Shown one piece after another: positions 50,838-59,871 of a stretch of 64,000 nt of DNA. Below the pieces are notes generated by a model that did no database searches, was not told where the DNA came from, and saw only the letters and a list, made by a program, of their open reading frames with translations. The stretch covers positions 14,027-78,026 of the forward strand of contig JBGTDX010000022.1 in the NCBI GenBank assembly GCA_041748075.1. The letters run 5' to 3'. Origin of the DNA: JBGSYJ01 sp041748075 (lineage in GTDB: Bacteria; Acidobacteriota; Thermoanaerobaculia; Gp7-AA8). A program made the translations under genes and the position numbers. Within the stretch, counting starts at the first letter, position 1, and every line of letters starts with the position of its first letter.

Positions 50838-53588
50838 ATGTATAAAGACAGCCTGCATCGGTACGCACACCAGAAAGGATTCGCCCACTTGCCTGACCCA
50901 GTCGAAGAGAAAGCCACTCCACGCATCGAATTCGAAAAACAGACACTCCCCAACGGACTCCAGCTGATTCTTCACGTCGATCGGAAGTTGCCCGTCGTTC
51001 ACGTGAACCAGTGGTATCACGTCGGATCGAAGAACGAACGGAGAGGACGGACGGGCTTTGCCCATCTGTTCGAGCACGTGATGTTCCAGGGCTCTCTCAA
51101 CGCGGCCGCCGATTACTTTTCGTTCGTCGAGAAGGCCGGGGCGAATCTCCGTGAAGGAGGAGTCAACGGAACGACGAGCTCGGATCGGACCAACTACTTC
51201 GCCACGGTGCCTTCGGGAAACCTCGAGTTCCTCCTCTGGCTCGAATCAGATCGCCTTGCGACGCTGGCTGAAGCCCTGACGCAGAAGAAGCTCGACATGC
51301 AGCGCGAGGTCGTACGCAACGAGCGACGACAGAGCTACGACAACCAACCCTACGGCCGCGCTATGACGCTCGTCACCGAGCACCTTCACCCGCCGGATCA
51401 CCCCTATTCATGGCCCGTCATCGGAAGCCACGAAGACCTGATTGCAGCATCCCTCGACGACGTGAAGGAGTTCTTCGAGACGTTCTATGCGCCGAACAAT
51501 CTCACGCTCGTGATCGCCGGCGACTTCGACCGCGACGAAGCAATCGCGCTGGTCAATCGATACTACGGAGGCATTCCGGCGGGCCCGGCACTCGATCGAC
51601 CCGCCCGGTTCATTCCGACGCTGCATGGCGAGAAGATCATCGACGTGAGCGACCGCGTTCCGCAGGAGCGCACCTACATCGCCTGGCCGAGTGTTCCCTA
51701 TTTCGACCAGGTTGAGGCTGACCTCGATGTGGCCTCTCTGATCCTCAGCGACGGGCTCTCCTCCCGCCTGAACAGAAGACTCGTTTACGACGAGCAGCTC
51801 GCCACGGACGTCTCTTCGTTCCACTGGACGAGCGAGATCTCCGGCATCTTCATGGTGGTTGCAACGGCGCGGCCGGGCGCCTCGATGGAGTCGATCGAGA
51901 AGGCGGTCACCGAGGAGATCGGCCGGCTCGCGTCGGAAGGCCCGTCGGCAGAGGAGCTCGATCGCGCGAAGACGAAATGGGAGTACGACTTCGTCACGGG
52001 GCTCGAGCGGATCGGCGGCTTCGGCGGAAAAGCCGATCGCCTCGCGCAGTACAACACGTTCCTCGGAGATCCCGCGAAGTTCGACGACGACGTCGAGCGC
52101 TATCGCAGGGTGACTGCCGCAAGCGTACAGAAGGCGGTCGAGCAGTGGATCAATCACCGCAACCGTCTTCTCATCCGCTTCCACCCTGAGAACTCGAGCC
52201 GCACGGCAATCGAGGCGATCGAGCGCGCGGAGGTTCCGAGCCTCGGCGAGGACCGCCCATTCTCAGCTCCGTCGGTGCAGACTGCGAAGCTCTCGAACGG
52301 CATGGATCTCTTCGTCGTCGAGCGAACCGACCTGCCGAAGGTTGCCGTGAACCTCGTGACCAGGGCGGGTGCGATGGCGGATCCGCCAGGCCGTGAAGGC
52401 GTCGCACATCTTGTGGCCCGAACGCTGACGCTGGGCACCAGCACTCTCGCTGCGCTGGAGATTGAAGACAGATTCGGCGACCTCGGGACGGGAGTGTCGG
52501 CCTTTGCAGCGAGAGAGTATTCGGCCGCCGGATTCGACGTTCTCGAACGAAATCTCGCTCCGGCGCTCGAGCTCTTCGCACAGACAGTCATCGATCCGCA
52601 ATTTCCTTCAACGGAGATCGAACGAGAACGATCCATCCATCTCGATTCACTCGCTCAACAGTCGAACAATCCATCGAGCGTCGCTACCCGCATCCGGCCG
52701 ATGCTCGCATTCGGAGCTCAGCATCCCTATGGACGTCCAGGACAGGGTCTGCCATCGACCGTGGCGAAGATCACGCGCGAAGACCTCGCCAAATTTCACC
52801 GCGACCGGTGGAAGCCGGGAAGCTCAGCGATCATTTTCGCAGGCGACATCTCCCTGGAGCGGGCACTCGCTCTCGCCGAAGAGGCTTTCGGCAACTGGAC
52901 CGGAGGAGAGGTGGCGCCGATCTCCGTGCCGCCTCCAGCACGGGAAGGCGCAGGGAAGATTTTTCTCATCGATCGTCAGGACGCATCGCAGACGGTCGTC
53001 ATGCAGATCCTTCCCGCTCCCGGTCGTCATACCGACGACTACTACGCGCTTCGACTGATCGACGCAGTCTGGGGAGGCGGTGGATTCCGGACTCGCCTGA
53101 ACCTGAATCTGCGCGAGGACAAGGGCTACGCCTACGGGATCTTCTCCAGCCTGGCGTTGTTCAGCGAGAGCGGATCGTGGTGGGCTGGCGGGAGCGTGCA
53201 GACAGACAAAACGACCGAGTCGGTCGTGGAACTGCTTCGTGAGCTGGAAGAGCTCGCGTCTTCGCGTCCTGTCACCGAAGAAGAGCTGACGATGGCGCGA
53301 GAGAGCCGTGTCCGCGGTTACGCACAGCAGTTCGAATCGCTTGGCAGAGTCAGTCAGCAGGTTGGCGACCTCTGGGCCATGCGTCTACCCATGTCCGAGA
53401 TGCAACACGAGATCGAAGCGATTCAGGCGATGACGATGGACCAGATCACCCCCGCAATTGCGCGCTACGTCAACCCGGGTGAGGCGACTCTGCTCCTGGT
53501 AGGCGATCTCGATCAGATCGAGCCGGGGCTCCGAACATTGAAGCGGGAGATCGTCGTGCTCGATGAGGAAGGCAATCGCGTCCGCTAA
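50838..53588 (+). CDS. M16-family zinc peptidase, tandem two-domain
   Basis: The protein has 916 residues from the ATG at 50838. The first M16 half has the inverted zinc motif HLFEHVMFQGS and a downstream Glu; the second half lacks it, as usual for the inactive partner domain. Other blocks are RQSYDNQPYGRAM, VKEFFETFYAPNNLTLVIAGD and, in the second half, KFHRDRWKPGSSAIIFAGD. No signal peptide is visible at the chosen start, yet most family members of this size are periplasmic. Either the true N-terminus lies elsewhere or it is cytoplasmic; the repeat just upstream may have displaced the original start. Confidence 0.9.
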   Translation: MYKDSLHRYAHQKGFAHLPDPVEEKATPRIEFEKQTLPNGLQLILHVDRKLPVVHVNQWYHVGSKNERRGRTGFAHLFEHVMFQGSLNAAADYFSFVEKAGANLREGGVNGTTSSDRTNYFATVPSGNLEFLLWLESDRLATLAEALTQKKLDMQREVVRNERRQSYDNQPYGRAMTLVTEHLHPPDHPYSWPVIGSHEDLIAASLDDVKEFFETFYAPNNLTLVIAGDFDRDEAIALVNRYYGGIPAGPALDRPARFIPTLHGEKIIDVSDRVPQERTYIAWPSVPYFDQVEADLDVASLILSDGLSSRLNRRLVYDEQLATDVSSFHWTSEISGIFMVVATARPGASMESIEKAVTEEIGRLASEGPSAEELDRAKTKWEYDFVTGLERIGGFGGKADRLAQYNTFLGDPAKFDDDVERYRRVTAASVQKAVEQWINHRNRLLIRFHPENSSRTAIEAIERAEVPSLGEDRPFSAPSVQTAKLSNGMDLFVVERTDLPKVAVNLVTRAGAMADPPGREGVAHLVARTLTLGTSTLAALEIEDRFGDLGTGVSAFAAREYSAAGFDVLERNLAPALELFAQTVIDPQFPSTEIERERSIHLDSLAQQSNNPSSVATRIRPMLAFGAQHPYGRPGQGLPSTVAKITREDLAKFHRDRWKPGSSAIIFAGDISLERALALAEEAFGNWTGGEVAPISVPPPAREGAGKIFLIDRQDASQTVVMQILPAPGRHTDDYYALRLIDAVWGGGGFRTRLNLNLREDKGYAYGIFSSLALFSESGSWWAGGSVQTDKTTESVVELLRELEELASSRPVTEEELTMARESRVRGYAQQFESLGRVSQQVGDLWAMRLPMSEMQHEIEAIQAMTMDQITPAIARYVNPGEATLLLVGDLDQIEPGLRTLKREIVVLDEEGNRVR

Positions 53589-53589
53589 A

Positions 53590-53685
53590 GAATTCAGAAT
53601 TGAGAATTCAGAATTCAAAAACAGCTACGCGTAGGATTGAAAGGGCGGGGGCATTTCTGAATTCTGAATTCTCAATTCTGAATTC
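53590..53685. repeat. Heptamer hairpin, GAATTCA type
   Basis: Four units (GAATTCA, GAATTGA, GAATTCA, GAATTCA) at 53590-53617, a core of about 40 bases, then TGAATTC, TGAATTC, TCAATTC, TGAATTC at 53658-53685. It begins one base after the M16 peptidase stop and ends before the convergent DUF4097 gene. The left units pair perfectly with the right ones. Confidence 0.88.
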
Positions 53686-53705
53686 TTCCCCCCCGCCCTC
53701 TCTGA

Positions 53706-54605
53706 TCAATTCACCAATCCGTCCGCTTTGATCGACACCGGGCCGTTCACCGTCGACATCCGGATCACCGGAGCCGTCGAGCCGAACTCGAACCGCTGTT
53801 CCTTTCCGCCCGTTGTCGTCGTTCGCGCTCCATCGCAATCGCAGGTCACCGGCGAATGTTTCGAAGCGTCGACGACCACGCCCGAGCGAAAGCCATCAGG
53901 CAGCCGCAGCGAGAGCGGCCCGTTCTTCGTGTGGGCTTCGAGATGACCTCCCCGCCACTCGATCTCCTGCAGCTTCACGACGATCGGTCCGTTCTGGGCA
54001 TTCAGGACCATCTCACCTGAGCCGCCGTCGAGACTGATCGGCCCGTTCTTCGTCGAAGCATCGATGTTGCCCGACGATCGGGTCAGTGAAATGGGGCCAT
54101 TGGTTGCCCGTGCGTTGATCCGTCCGGAAACCTCGTAGAAGCTGATCGGCCCGTTCTTCGTGGCGAGATCCATCACTGCATTCGCCGGGGCGCGGACGAT
54201 CAGATGTGCCGCCCATCTCCCCTCATCGGGACCCGACACCTGCAGGCGGCCGCCGCGAACTTCAGCTTCGATACCGCGAAGCAGCTGGGATGCCTCGCCG
54301 GCAGAGTCTCCAGCAGCGACCTTGCAGACTGTGATCTCGTAGCTCGAGCCGCTTCCTCCCGAGACATAGATCGCGCTGTTCTTCAGGTCGGCCACCGTGA
54401 GCCCGCCAGAGCCTCCGGGAACCGAGAGCGTCTGCGCGGTTCGGTCCATCACTTTACCCTTCCAGTTGCTGTCGATCTGATCGCAGCTGGTAACCGGACT
54501 TCGCCCTTTCATGGAGCTCGTGTACGTGTCGGACTGCGCCGCAAGAGGCATGCTTACCATTGTCAGGGTCAGTACGGACGACAGGACCTGGGAACTTCTC
54601 TTCAT
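53706..54605 (-). CDS. DUF4097-type beta-repeat secreted protein
   Basis: The protein has 299 residues from the ATG at 54605, with GAGGAGG eight bases ahead. A signal peptide (SSVLTLTMVSMPLAAQ) precedes a beta-helix-like region with a repeated NGPI/NGPL unit: DLATKNGPISFYEVSG, ARATNGPISLTRSSG, ASTKNGPISLDGGSG, LNAQNGPIVV, AHTKNGPLSLRLP, STVNGPVSI. This fits the DUF4097/adhesin-like family. A Cys pair (SPVTCDCDG) sits near the end. Role unknown; probably periplasmic or surface-exposed. Confidence 0.85.
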   Translation of the reverse strand: MKRSSQVLSSVLTLTMVSMPLAAQSDTYTSSMKGRSPVTSCDQIDSNWKGKVMDRTAQTLSVPGGSGGLTVADLKNSAIYVSGGSGSSYEITVCKVAAGDSAGEASQLLRGIEAEVRGGRLQVSGPDEGRWAAHLIVRAPANAVMDLATKNGPISFYEVSGRINARATNGPISLTRSSGNIDASTKNGPISLDGGSGEMVLNAQNGPIVVKLQEIEWRGGHLEAHTKNGPLSLRLPDGFRSGVVVDASKHSPVTCDCDGARTTTTGGKEQRFEFGSTAPVIRMSTVNGPVSIKADGLVN

Positions 54606-55061
54606 TCGAAACCTCCTCGTTGTGCTGCTCATTGGAGGGTTAGACGGCGGGATGGACGGTTTGTTTGAACTTGTAACAAATTTGACGGGACTGGAAAATA
54701 GCCGACCGATGAAGTGATGCTGAACCACGCGCACCGGAGGTGCGCTGAGAGGGTAGCCGGTGGCAAGCGCAGCGCAGCCACAGGACAGAGAGTCCTTCTT
54801 TGTACACGCACCCCGGCAGGAGAGCCAGATCCGAACCACTAACGAGATCTCAGGGATGCGACCACCCATTCCCTGAACATGGTCACGTCGATCTCGTTGC
54901 TTGCCAGCGTAAACTCGACCGTTTCTCTCAGTCGCCAGAACTCCAGCGGTGAAGGGTAGTCCGGATCCCAGACGGGAGGCTCATGAGCAACGGTAGCGCG
55001 TGTCCGCGTTCGGTGCAAAGGCGAGTTAGCGCGCGCACCTCAGCCGAGGTAGGATTGACAT
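54606..55061. other. Intergenic stretch with possible gene scraps
   Basis: No complete gene. On the minus strand, about 54841-54990 reads as a plausible C-terminal fragment (PLEFWRLRETVEFTLASNEI, ending REWVVASLRSR then stop), with no start of its own and no recognised family. The part near 54606-54720 should hold the promoter of the DUF4097 gene. Confidence 0.35.
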
Positions 55062-55274
55062 ATGGCAGATAGCACCAAGGACGAAGCGCACCGGCTGGTC
55101 GACCAACTTCCCGACTCCGCGGCAGGATCCGGCCCAGCCCCTGGCTCCACGCCAATGGTCGAGCCCGTCCCCACAGCACGCTCGTTTCCACCAGCCCCGC
55201 AGGGATATGCTTCCCCGAACATGGAAAATCGGGAGGTCGCTGATGCCACAAGAGCAGTCGCCAACGCCGGCTGA
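55062..55274 (+). CDS. Truncated antitoxin-like small protein
   Basis: A 70-residue frame with an AGGTAGGA ribosome site. Only the first 20 residues (MADSTKDEAHRLVDQLPDSA) look like a family, the DUF2281/RelB-like antitoxins that continue with TWDDLMYEIYVR. The rest is Pro/Ala-rich and unlike them, as if the gene had lost its middle. Its end overlaps the start of the next gene. Confidence 0.35.
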   Translation: MADSTKDEAHRLVDQLPDSAAGSGPAPGSTPMVEPVPTARSFPPAPQGYASPNMENREVADATRAVANAG

Positions 55275-55707
55275 GAGAGCTGTGACCGTTGCCGGAGTCA
55301 CACCCATTCTGCGCGTCGCCGAATACGACGCGAGTGTCGAGTATTACGTGAACGTTCTCGGCTTCAAGGTCGACTGGGGCTCCGGCGGCTTCGGCTCGGT
55401 GAGTCGCGGCAAGGCGAGCCTGATGTTGTGTGAAGGGAGTCAGGGACATCCCGGCACCTGGATGTGGTTCGCGGTGAGCGACGCCGACAAACTCTTCGAG
55501 GAATTACGAGACCGCGGTGCCCGCATTCGTCATCCGCCGGAGAACTTTCCGTGGGGCTCCCGCGAGCTGCACGTGTTCGACGTGGACGGTCACGTGCTCC
55601 GGTTCGGTTCCGAGACACCGGAGGGAGCTCCCCTCGGAAAATGGCTCGACGAGGATGGCGTCCGATGGCAGGCGCATTCTGACGGACGGTGGACGAGAGT
55701 CGAGTGA
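55243..55707 (+). CDS. VOC/glyoxalase-fold protein
   Basis: The protein has 154 residues, with GGAGG seven bases before the ATG. It has the VOC layout: TPILRVAEYDASVEYYVNVL, LGFKVDWGSGGFGSV, ELRDRGARIRHPPENFPWGS and the closing HVFDVDGHVLRFG. It resembles bleomycin-resistance-like and glyoxalase-like dioxygenase-fold proteins. Metal ligands are incomplete, favouring a binding function. Substrate unknown. It stands at the left end of the accessory zone. Confidence 0.85.
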   Translation: MPQEQSPTPAERAVTVAGVTPILRVAEYDASVEYYVNVLGFKVDWGSGGFGSVSRGKASLMLCEGSQGHPGTWMWFAVSDADKLFEELRDRGARIRHPPENFPWGSRELHVFDVDGHVLRFGSETPEGAPLGKWLDEDGVRWQAHSDGRWTRVE

Positions 55708-55842
55708 GCGGTGCCGGCTCGTCGCATGAGGCGGACTGCCGTTTGCGTCAGGCGTACGACCGCTCACGCCAGCGCGATTGCGCGCGAAGCGCGAGGAGCG
55801 AGAGCCTCTGGACATTCTTCTTCATCTGAGCTCCTCAAACAG

Positions 55843-56082
55843 CTATTTCAGTGCTCGCTTCTGCTCCTTCGGGGAGGACGGGATTTCAAGATGAAGAGCG
55901 CGATAATTCCAAGGATCACGGCGAAGTCCCATATGCAGGTTGAGTACATACTGCGCAACTGGAGTGAGCCCCGCGTGCGCCTCGGGACGCATTCGCATCG
56001 TGAAATCGGTCGACGCGCGCCCGTCCCGGGGATAAACGCACCCTGGATCGAGCGGCGCGGGTGAGCCGAAGTTGTTGTCCAT
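55843..56082 (-). CDS. Hypothetical small protein, possibly frameshifted
   Basis: The frame has 79 residues (MDNNFGSPAPLDPGCVYPRD...). No family was recognised. In the adjacent frame, over the second half, the sequence reads IWDFAVILGIIALFILKS followed by Arg/Lys, a good membrane anchor. A single frameshift near 55940 would join the two into one small membrane protein. The part between it and the PAP2 gene (56083-56215) has another short open stretch without a start. Confidence 0.35.
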   Translation of the reverse strand: MDNNFGSPAPLDPGCVYPRDGRASTDFTMRMRPEAHAGLTPVAQYVLNLHMGLRRDPWNYRALHLEIPSSPKEQKRALK

Positions 56083-56215
56083 TGGCTACTCTCAGCGGAA
56101 ATATCGTTTGGCCTCACCTTGCAAATGAGCGCGCCTGGCGAATGTGTTTCCGCGCTCGTCCGTGAACAGCCATTGTCCAGAGATCTTGTACTTGCCACGA
56201 CGCGACGAAGGACTT

Positions 56216-57007
56216 TCACGGTCCGAATGTGAACTGCGTCTCGCCGCCCCAGATGTACGCCAGCCAGGAGATTGCGAGGCCGACAGCGACGACTGCACTG
56301 ACGCACAGTGCGAGGGAAGGGGCGGCCTGCCGGTCGAGCTCGGAAATCTGGTCGAATCGGTAACGGCGCAGAAAGATGCCATATGCGACGACCGCCAGAA
56401 TGACACCCGCGACCACATCCAACACGTAGTGCTGCTTCGTGAACACTGTTGAGAAGGCGACGAGCGTCGCACAGATCATCGCGATGATTCCCAGCCGGCG
56501 ATGCACGCGGGAACACGCCAGCGCGGACACGAAAGAATGCGCGACATGGAGCGACGGAAAACAGTTGTACGGCGGGTCTGACGAATAGAGTGCACGCAGG
56601 CCCCACACGGCAAATCCTTCCCCGCTCACCTCCTCGGGCCGAGGAGCCGCAGTCGGGTAGACGACGAAGAAGAAGATGTATGAAGTAATCCAGATCACGA
56701 GGTAGGCATGGACCGTCCGCCGGATGAGCTCCTCGTGCCGGACGACAAAAAGAGGAAGCAGGATCAGAAACAGGTAGATGGCTCCGTAGACAATTGCCCA
56801 GGATGGGACGAGAGGAAGAGCGCGATCGAGTGCCAGTTCGGGAACGTGTCTCGTTTCGGGAGGAAGGAGCTCCGGAATCAGGACATACAGGGGGACCAGG
56901 GCAAAGAGAAGAAGCATCGAGACCGGCACGCGGTATGGCTGCGCCAGGGATCGCGTGACCATTCCCCAGTTGAAAGCGGTGACAGCGGGTCCTGGAGATG
57001 CGCTCAT
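56216..57007 (-). CDS. PAP2-family membrane phosphatase
   Basis: The protein has 263 residues with about six membrane helices. The PAP2 active-site blocks are CFPSLHVAHSFVSALA and TKQHYVLDVVAG; the RxxxRP block is weak. It resembles the Aur1/inositol-phosphorylceramide-synthase-like branch. It would dephosphorylate or transfer lipid phosphates on the outer face of the inner membrane. No gene neighbour suggests a substrate. Confidence 0.88.
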   Translation of the reverse strand: MSASPGPAVTAFNWGMVTRSLAQPYRVPVSMLLLFALVPLYVLIPELLPPETRHVPELALDRALPLVPSWAIVYGAIYLFLILLPLFVVRHEELIRRTVHAYLVIWITSYIFFFVVYPTAAPRPEEVSGEGFAVWGLRALYSSDPPYNCFPSLHVAHSFVSALACSRVHRRLGIIAMICATLVAFSTVFTKQHYVLDVVAGVILAVVAYGIFLRRYRFDQISELDRQAAPSLALCVSAVVAVGLAISWLAYIWGGETQFTFGP

Positions 57008-57107
57008 CTCTTACCAACGGCACTGCGCTTCAGCCGCGAAGGCCGCGACTCCAATGATGGCATAACTGTCCGGCCTGACCGCTTCTGCAGCGACCTGTCC
57101 GCAAGCG

Positions 57108-57233
57108 TCATCTCGCGACGTCCACGCCGCCTTTCGCTGCTGCTTCGACGCGGCCGGAATGTCGGGCTGCGTGGGCTGCCTCGAATGCGCCATCCAGGGC
57201 CAACGCCATGCGCCGAAAATCGTCTGCGCGCAT
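57108..57233 (-). pseudogene. MmcQ/YjbR-like fragment
   Basis: A 41-residue frame starting MRADDFRRMALALDGAFEAA matches the N-terminus of MmcQ/YjbR proteins (about 110-120 residues). The conserved HPDFRVGGKIFATLG part is missing; the frame ends in an unrelated tail. Its ATG lies six bases from the stop of the VOC remnant, suggesting a former operon. Nothing recognisable lies in 57008-57107. Confidence 0.45.
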
Positions 57234-57238
57234 CAGCG

Positions 57239-57403
57239 TCACCAAACGCTCACCGGTGCCACAAACCACCATCGGTGACCCTCCGGATCACGCGTTCGAT
57301 GAACACCTCCCGCGTCGAACCCGAATGCCTCGACCAGGAAGTCGTGGGCAGCGGCGATGTCACGGTAAGTGAGAACAGGGATGATCCCGTTGACGTGTGG
57401 CAT
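57239..57403 (-). pseudogene. VOC-family gene with its middle deleted
   Basis: A 54-residue frame joins a VOC N-terminus (PHVNGIIPVLTYRDIAAAHD, FLVEAFGFDAGGVHR) to a VOC C-terminus (RDPEGHRWWFVAP). Normal family members have 60 to 80 residues between these blocks. The fusion is in frame and has a good start with GGAGAT ahead. The product could not fold as a VOC protein. Confidence 0.7.
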
Positions 57404-57746
57404 GGTGATCTCCGTTCCTGTTGACGCCTGACGTCATGCCGCTCAGCCGCGTGCGGCGCCCACGATCGCTTTGAACAGCATAGAGCTCCGGCGTGGGATG
57501 AGCGAGCATCGTTCGTACTCCTTCTTCGTTCATTCCAACCTCCCGCGCGTCATGCGCTGCCTGACGGACCTAGCGCTCACCGGCGCCAACCGGTGGGCAA
57601 CTGAAGTATAGCGCTCGATGGAGGGAGGGATGGCGAGGATTGCTCCTGAGCAACCCTCGTCACACGCGTGGCGCCTTCGCACCATCGACCTGAACGGGGA
57701 CGACCGTCCGGAGTGAAGCTCCACGCATCTCAGGTTCAGCGCCCTG
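57404..57746. other. Intergenic stretch with a short frame and a boundary repeat
   Basis: A minus-strand frame from the ATG at 57533 (GGGAGG six bases ahead) gives 57 residues (MNEEGVRTMLAHPTPELYAV...) that run out of frame into the VOC remnant; no family was recognised. Around 57573-57591 lies GCGCTCACCGGCGCCAACC, repeated at 60895-60913. The rest shows nothing clear. Confidence 0.4.
57573..57591. repeat. GCGCTCACCGGCGCCAACC repeat, copy 1
   Basis: Contains a small hairpin (GCGC/GGCGCC). An identical 19-base copy lies at 60895-60913. Both are between small minus-strand genes of the accessory zone. Confidence 0.6.
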
Positions 57747-58619
57747 TTAGTCCGTACTATCGAATCCAAGTCGTATGAATTGCTGAAGCCCTTCGAGATC
57801 CAGTGACCGCTCTGGCATCTCACAGAGATCATCCAGAGCGTCGATCAGCTTGTTCCAGGCGATCCGTGCTTCGGGGCATATGCCAAGCGCGTCGCGTGCT
57901 TCTGATTCGTATCCTTCCAGTGTCGGGCAAATCGCGTCGAACGGAATGGCGGTGAAGTCCAGCGTGGGATCGCCCCAGCCCGCGTCGCCCCAGTCGATAA
58001 TGGCCAGCAGCTCACCCTCGGCCGAGCACATGATATTCATCGGGTGGATATCGTCATGGATGAAACGCATCTCGGTGTTTTTGACGATCTGCGGGCGCAG
58101 TGCATCGGCCAGGCGCTCGACTCGTGCGGCCGTCGCAATGTTGAGCTTCTTCGCATCGACTAGTCGCTTCACAATCGCGTCCACATCCTGGTAGCGCTCA
58201 GGGTTGTCGAGATATCCTTCGGGGTCGGCGCATTCTCGAACCCGCAGGTGGAGTCTGGCGAGCTCGCGACCAACGCCTCGCCAGACATTGGCTGTCAGAC
58301 CAGACGACAGACTCGTGAAGCCGAGGGTTTCTCCATGCACGCGCTCCCACAGCGAGAAGGGTCGCTTTACCAGCGTTTGATCGTCATCGAATGCGATCAA
58401 CCGCAGCGTCAGAATGCCTGCCGCGTGCGCAACCGGTGCAGCGACTGATTCCGTCCGTGCGTCCACCACACCGTCGGGATGATCGGTCGGCACGCGGAGT
58501 ACGACGTCCCTGGTCGCAAAGATGTGATTCGCCATACCGGTCGTGGGCAGGATCTCCCATGGCCCTGGTACGCCATGCTTTGCGAACATCGCATCAATCA
58601 ACTCCTGGTCAAGCTTCAT
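57747..58619 (-). CDS. APH-family phosphotransferase
   Basis: The protein has 290 residues. It has the aminoglycoside/choline kinase-like fold: MANHIFATRDVVLRVPTDHP, the catalytic FIHDDIHPMNIM (HxDxxxxN) and the metal-binding IDWGDAGWGDP. The natural substrate of most environmental members is unknown; they phosphorylate hydroxyls of antibiotics, sugars or macrolides. No drug specificity can be inferred. Minus strand, like its accessory neighbours. Confidence 0.85.
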   Translation of the reverse strand: MKLDQELIDAMFAKHGVPGPWEILPTTGMANHIFATRDVVLRVPTDHPDGVVDARTESVAAPVAHAAGILTLRLIAFDDDQTLVKRPFSLWERVHGETLGFTSLSSGLTANVWRGVGRELARLHLRVRECADPEGYLDNPERYQDVDAIVKRLVDAKKLNIATAARVERLADALRPQIVKNTEMRFIHDDIHPMNIMCSAEGELLAIIDWGDAGWGDPTLDFTAIPFDAICPTLEGYESEARDALGICPEARIAWNKLIDALDDLCEMPERSLDLEGLQQFIRLGFDSTD

Positions 58620-58671
58620 TGCCGTATGAATTGTGGGCTAACGTCAGCGATGAGCCGCGGCGTGTCAGGCG

Positions 58672-58902
58672 TCAGTTCCACGCGGTCGGCTCCATCGCAG
58701 TGCTGGGCAGCACGTGCGCCACGGCCGCATCGATCAGTTCTGAAACGGGGATCATCGTCTCGAGCTTTGCCGCCGAGAGGTTGCGGTAGACGCGAAAACG
58801 CTGCCGGATGACCTCCTCCTCGCGAGCGGCCGAACGACAGAACGGGCGGGCCAATCGACGAACGCGAGCCTCAGGCGGCGGGCAAGCCTCGCGCCCATTC
58901 AT
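58672..58902 (-). CDS. Hypothetical small protein
   Basis: The frame has 76 residues. Its ATG overlaps the VanZ-like gene's stop (ATGA), which suggests coupling. The first 30 residues are Arg/Pro-rich and poorly protein-like. The second half (QRFRVYRNLSAAKLETMIPV, ELIDAAVAHVL) looks coding. No family recognised; it may be a C-terminal remnant. Confidence 0.35.
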   Translation of the reverse strand: MNGREACPPPEARVRRLARPFCRSAAREEEVIRQRFRVYRNLSAAKLETMIPVSELIDAAVAHVLPSTAMEPTAWN

Positions 58903-59399
58903 GACGCATCGGGTGCAACGCGTTTTAGGCTCACCTTACGAGCTGTCGCTACGATTGCAGCACCAATCAGCACGCCGACCCCGTCCGGAATCAGATCACG
59001 CATTCGACAGTTTCCAGCGCCGGTCGCACCCTGAGCGAGCTCCACGAACAGGCCCATCGTCATGCAGGCGACCGCAGACCAGACCATCGCATTCCGCACG
59101 TTCCACAGCTGCGCGTACGTGAGGAGAAAGAAGAGCCCGAACAGAAGGATGTGTGGGTAGTTCTGCAGAGAGTGCACCCCGAGTGCGAAGTCAAACGTCC
59201 ACTGGCACTTCACAGGCCCGATCTGGTAGCCGCTCTCTGACGGAAAGTAGAGCAGAGCCTGGAGCAGGAGAGCCGCATACGAGAGACGGCTGGCAAGCAG
59301 CGCATGCGATGCCCAGCGGGAGCGGCGCAGTAAAAAAGCCAACGCAGTCGCCAACACGGCCAGAGCTGAGATCAAAATGTCACGCCCATTCGCGACCAT
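58899..59399 (-). CDS. VanZ-like membrane protein
   Basis: The protein has 166 residues from the ATG at 59399 with four hydrophobic segments. Near the C-terminus it has LFVELAQGATGAGNCRMRDLIPDGVGVLIGA, quoted here in part: FVELAQG and RDLIPDGVGVLIG. This follows the VanZ pattern of Glu/Gln, Arg and Asp residues in the last two helices. VanZ relatives give low-level teicoplanin tolerance in some hosts; most are uncharacterised. Its start overlaps the end of the amidohydrolase remnant by 28 bases. Confidence 0.75.
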   Translation of the reverse strand: MVANGRDILISALAVLATALAFLLRRSRWASHALLASRLSYAALLLQALLYFPSESGYQIGPVKCQWTFDFALGVHSLQNYPHILLFGLFFLLTYAQLWNVRNAMVWSAVACMTMGLFVELAQGATGAGNCRMRDLIPDGVGVLIGAAIVATARKVSLKRVAPDAS

Positions 59400-59740
59400 G
59401 CGGAGCTGAGTCCGCTGACGAACATTCGCGGGCCGTCGACCCAGCCGGCAGCGATGGCATCTCTCAGGGCGACGTCCGCATAGTAGGGGCCGAACGGGTC
59501 TCGCACCGTCGTGAACCCGGCCATCAGCGTCCGCTTCGCGACGATGCGCCCGTCGCGAATGACGATCGCCACGTTCTCCCTCGGCGCGCGGCCGGTCCCA
59601 TCGATCACGACTCCAGCCCTGATGAGGGTCGGCTGTGACTCCTGCCCATTTCCCGAGACGGGCATCGCAATCAGCAACCCGAGGATCCATGCGAATGCCG
59701 GGGCGGCGGCCTGCTGACGGATTCGCTTATGACGGGTCAT
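59372..59740 (-). pseudogene. Amidohydrolase gene with internal deletion and truncation
   Basis: From the ATG at 59740, a signal peptide (FAWILGLLIAMPVSG) is followed by the amidohydrolase start (LIRAGVVIDGTGRAPRENVA, IVIRDGRIVA). This is joined directly to RTLMAGFTTVRDPFG and DGPRMFVSGL. The segment that should carry the HxH metal motif (about 50 residues) is missing, and the frame then stops at about one quarter of normal length. It cannot be active. Confidence 0.8.
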
Positions 59741-59793
59741 CGCATGTCCTCGATGATGGCGCGCGACGGGACTGCGGTTCCATGGGGAGAGCC

Positions 59794-59820
59794 GCACGCC
59801 GAATATTATAGAGCTGGAGA
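59794..59820. repeat. GCACGCCGAATANTAT...AGCTGGAGA repeat, copy 1
   Basis: The same 27-28 base motif occurs at 60915-60942, and a weaker form (CCCATAGTGTAGAGCTGG) at about 60306-60324. On the minus strand it reads with a TATAAT-like box just before a gene start, so it may be a shared promoter carried by several accessory genes. Confidence 0.55.
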
Positions 59821-59871
59821 TGCCAGCAGCGAGCGGTTCGCGTCGGGTACAAACGGCTGGTTCGGCGTCGG

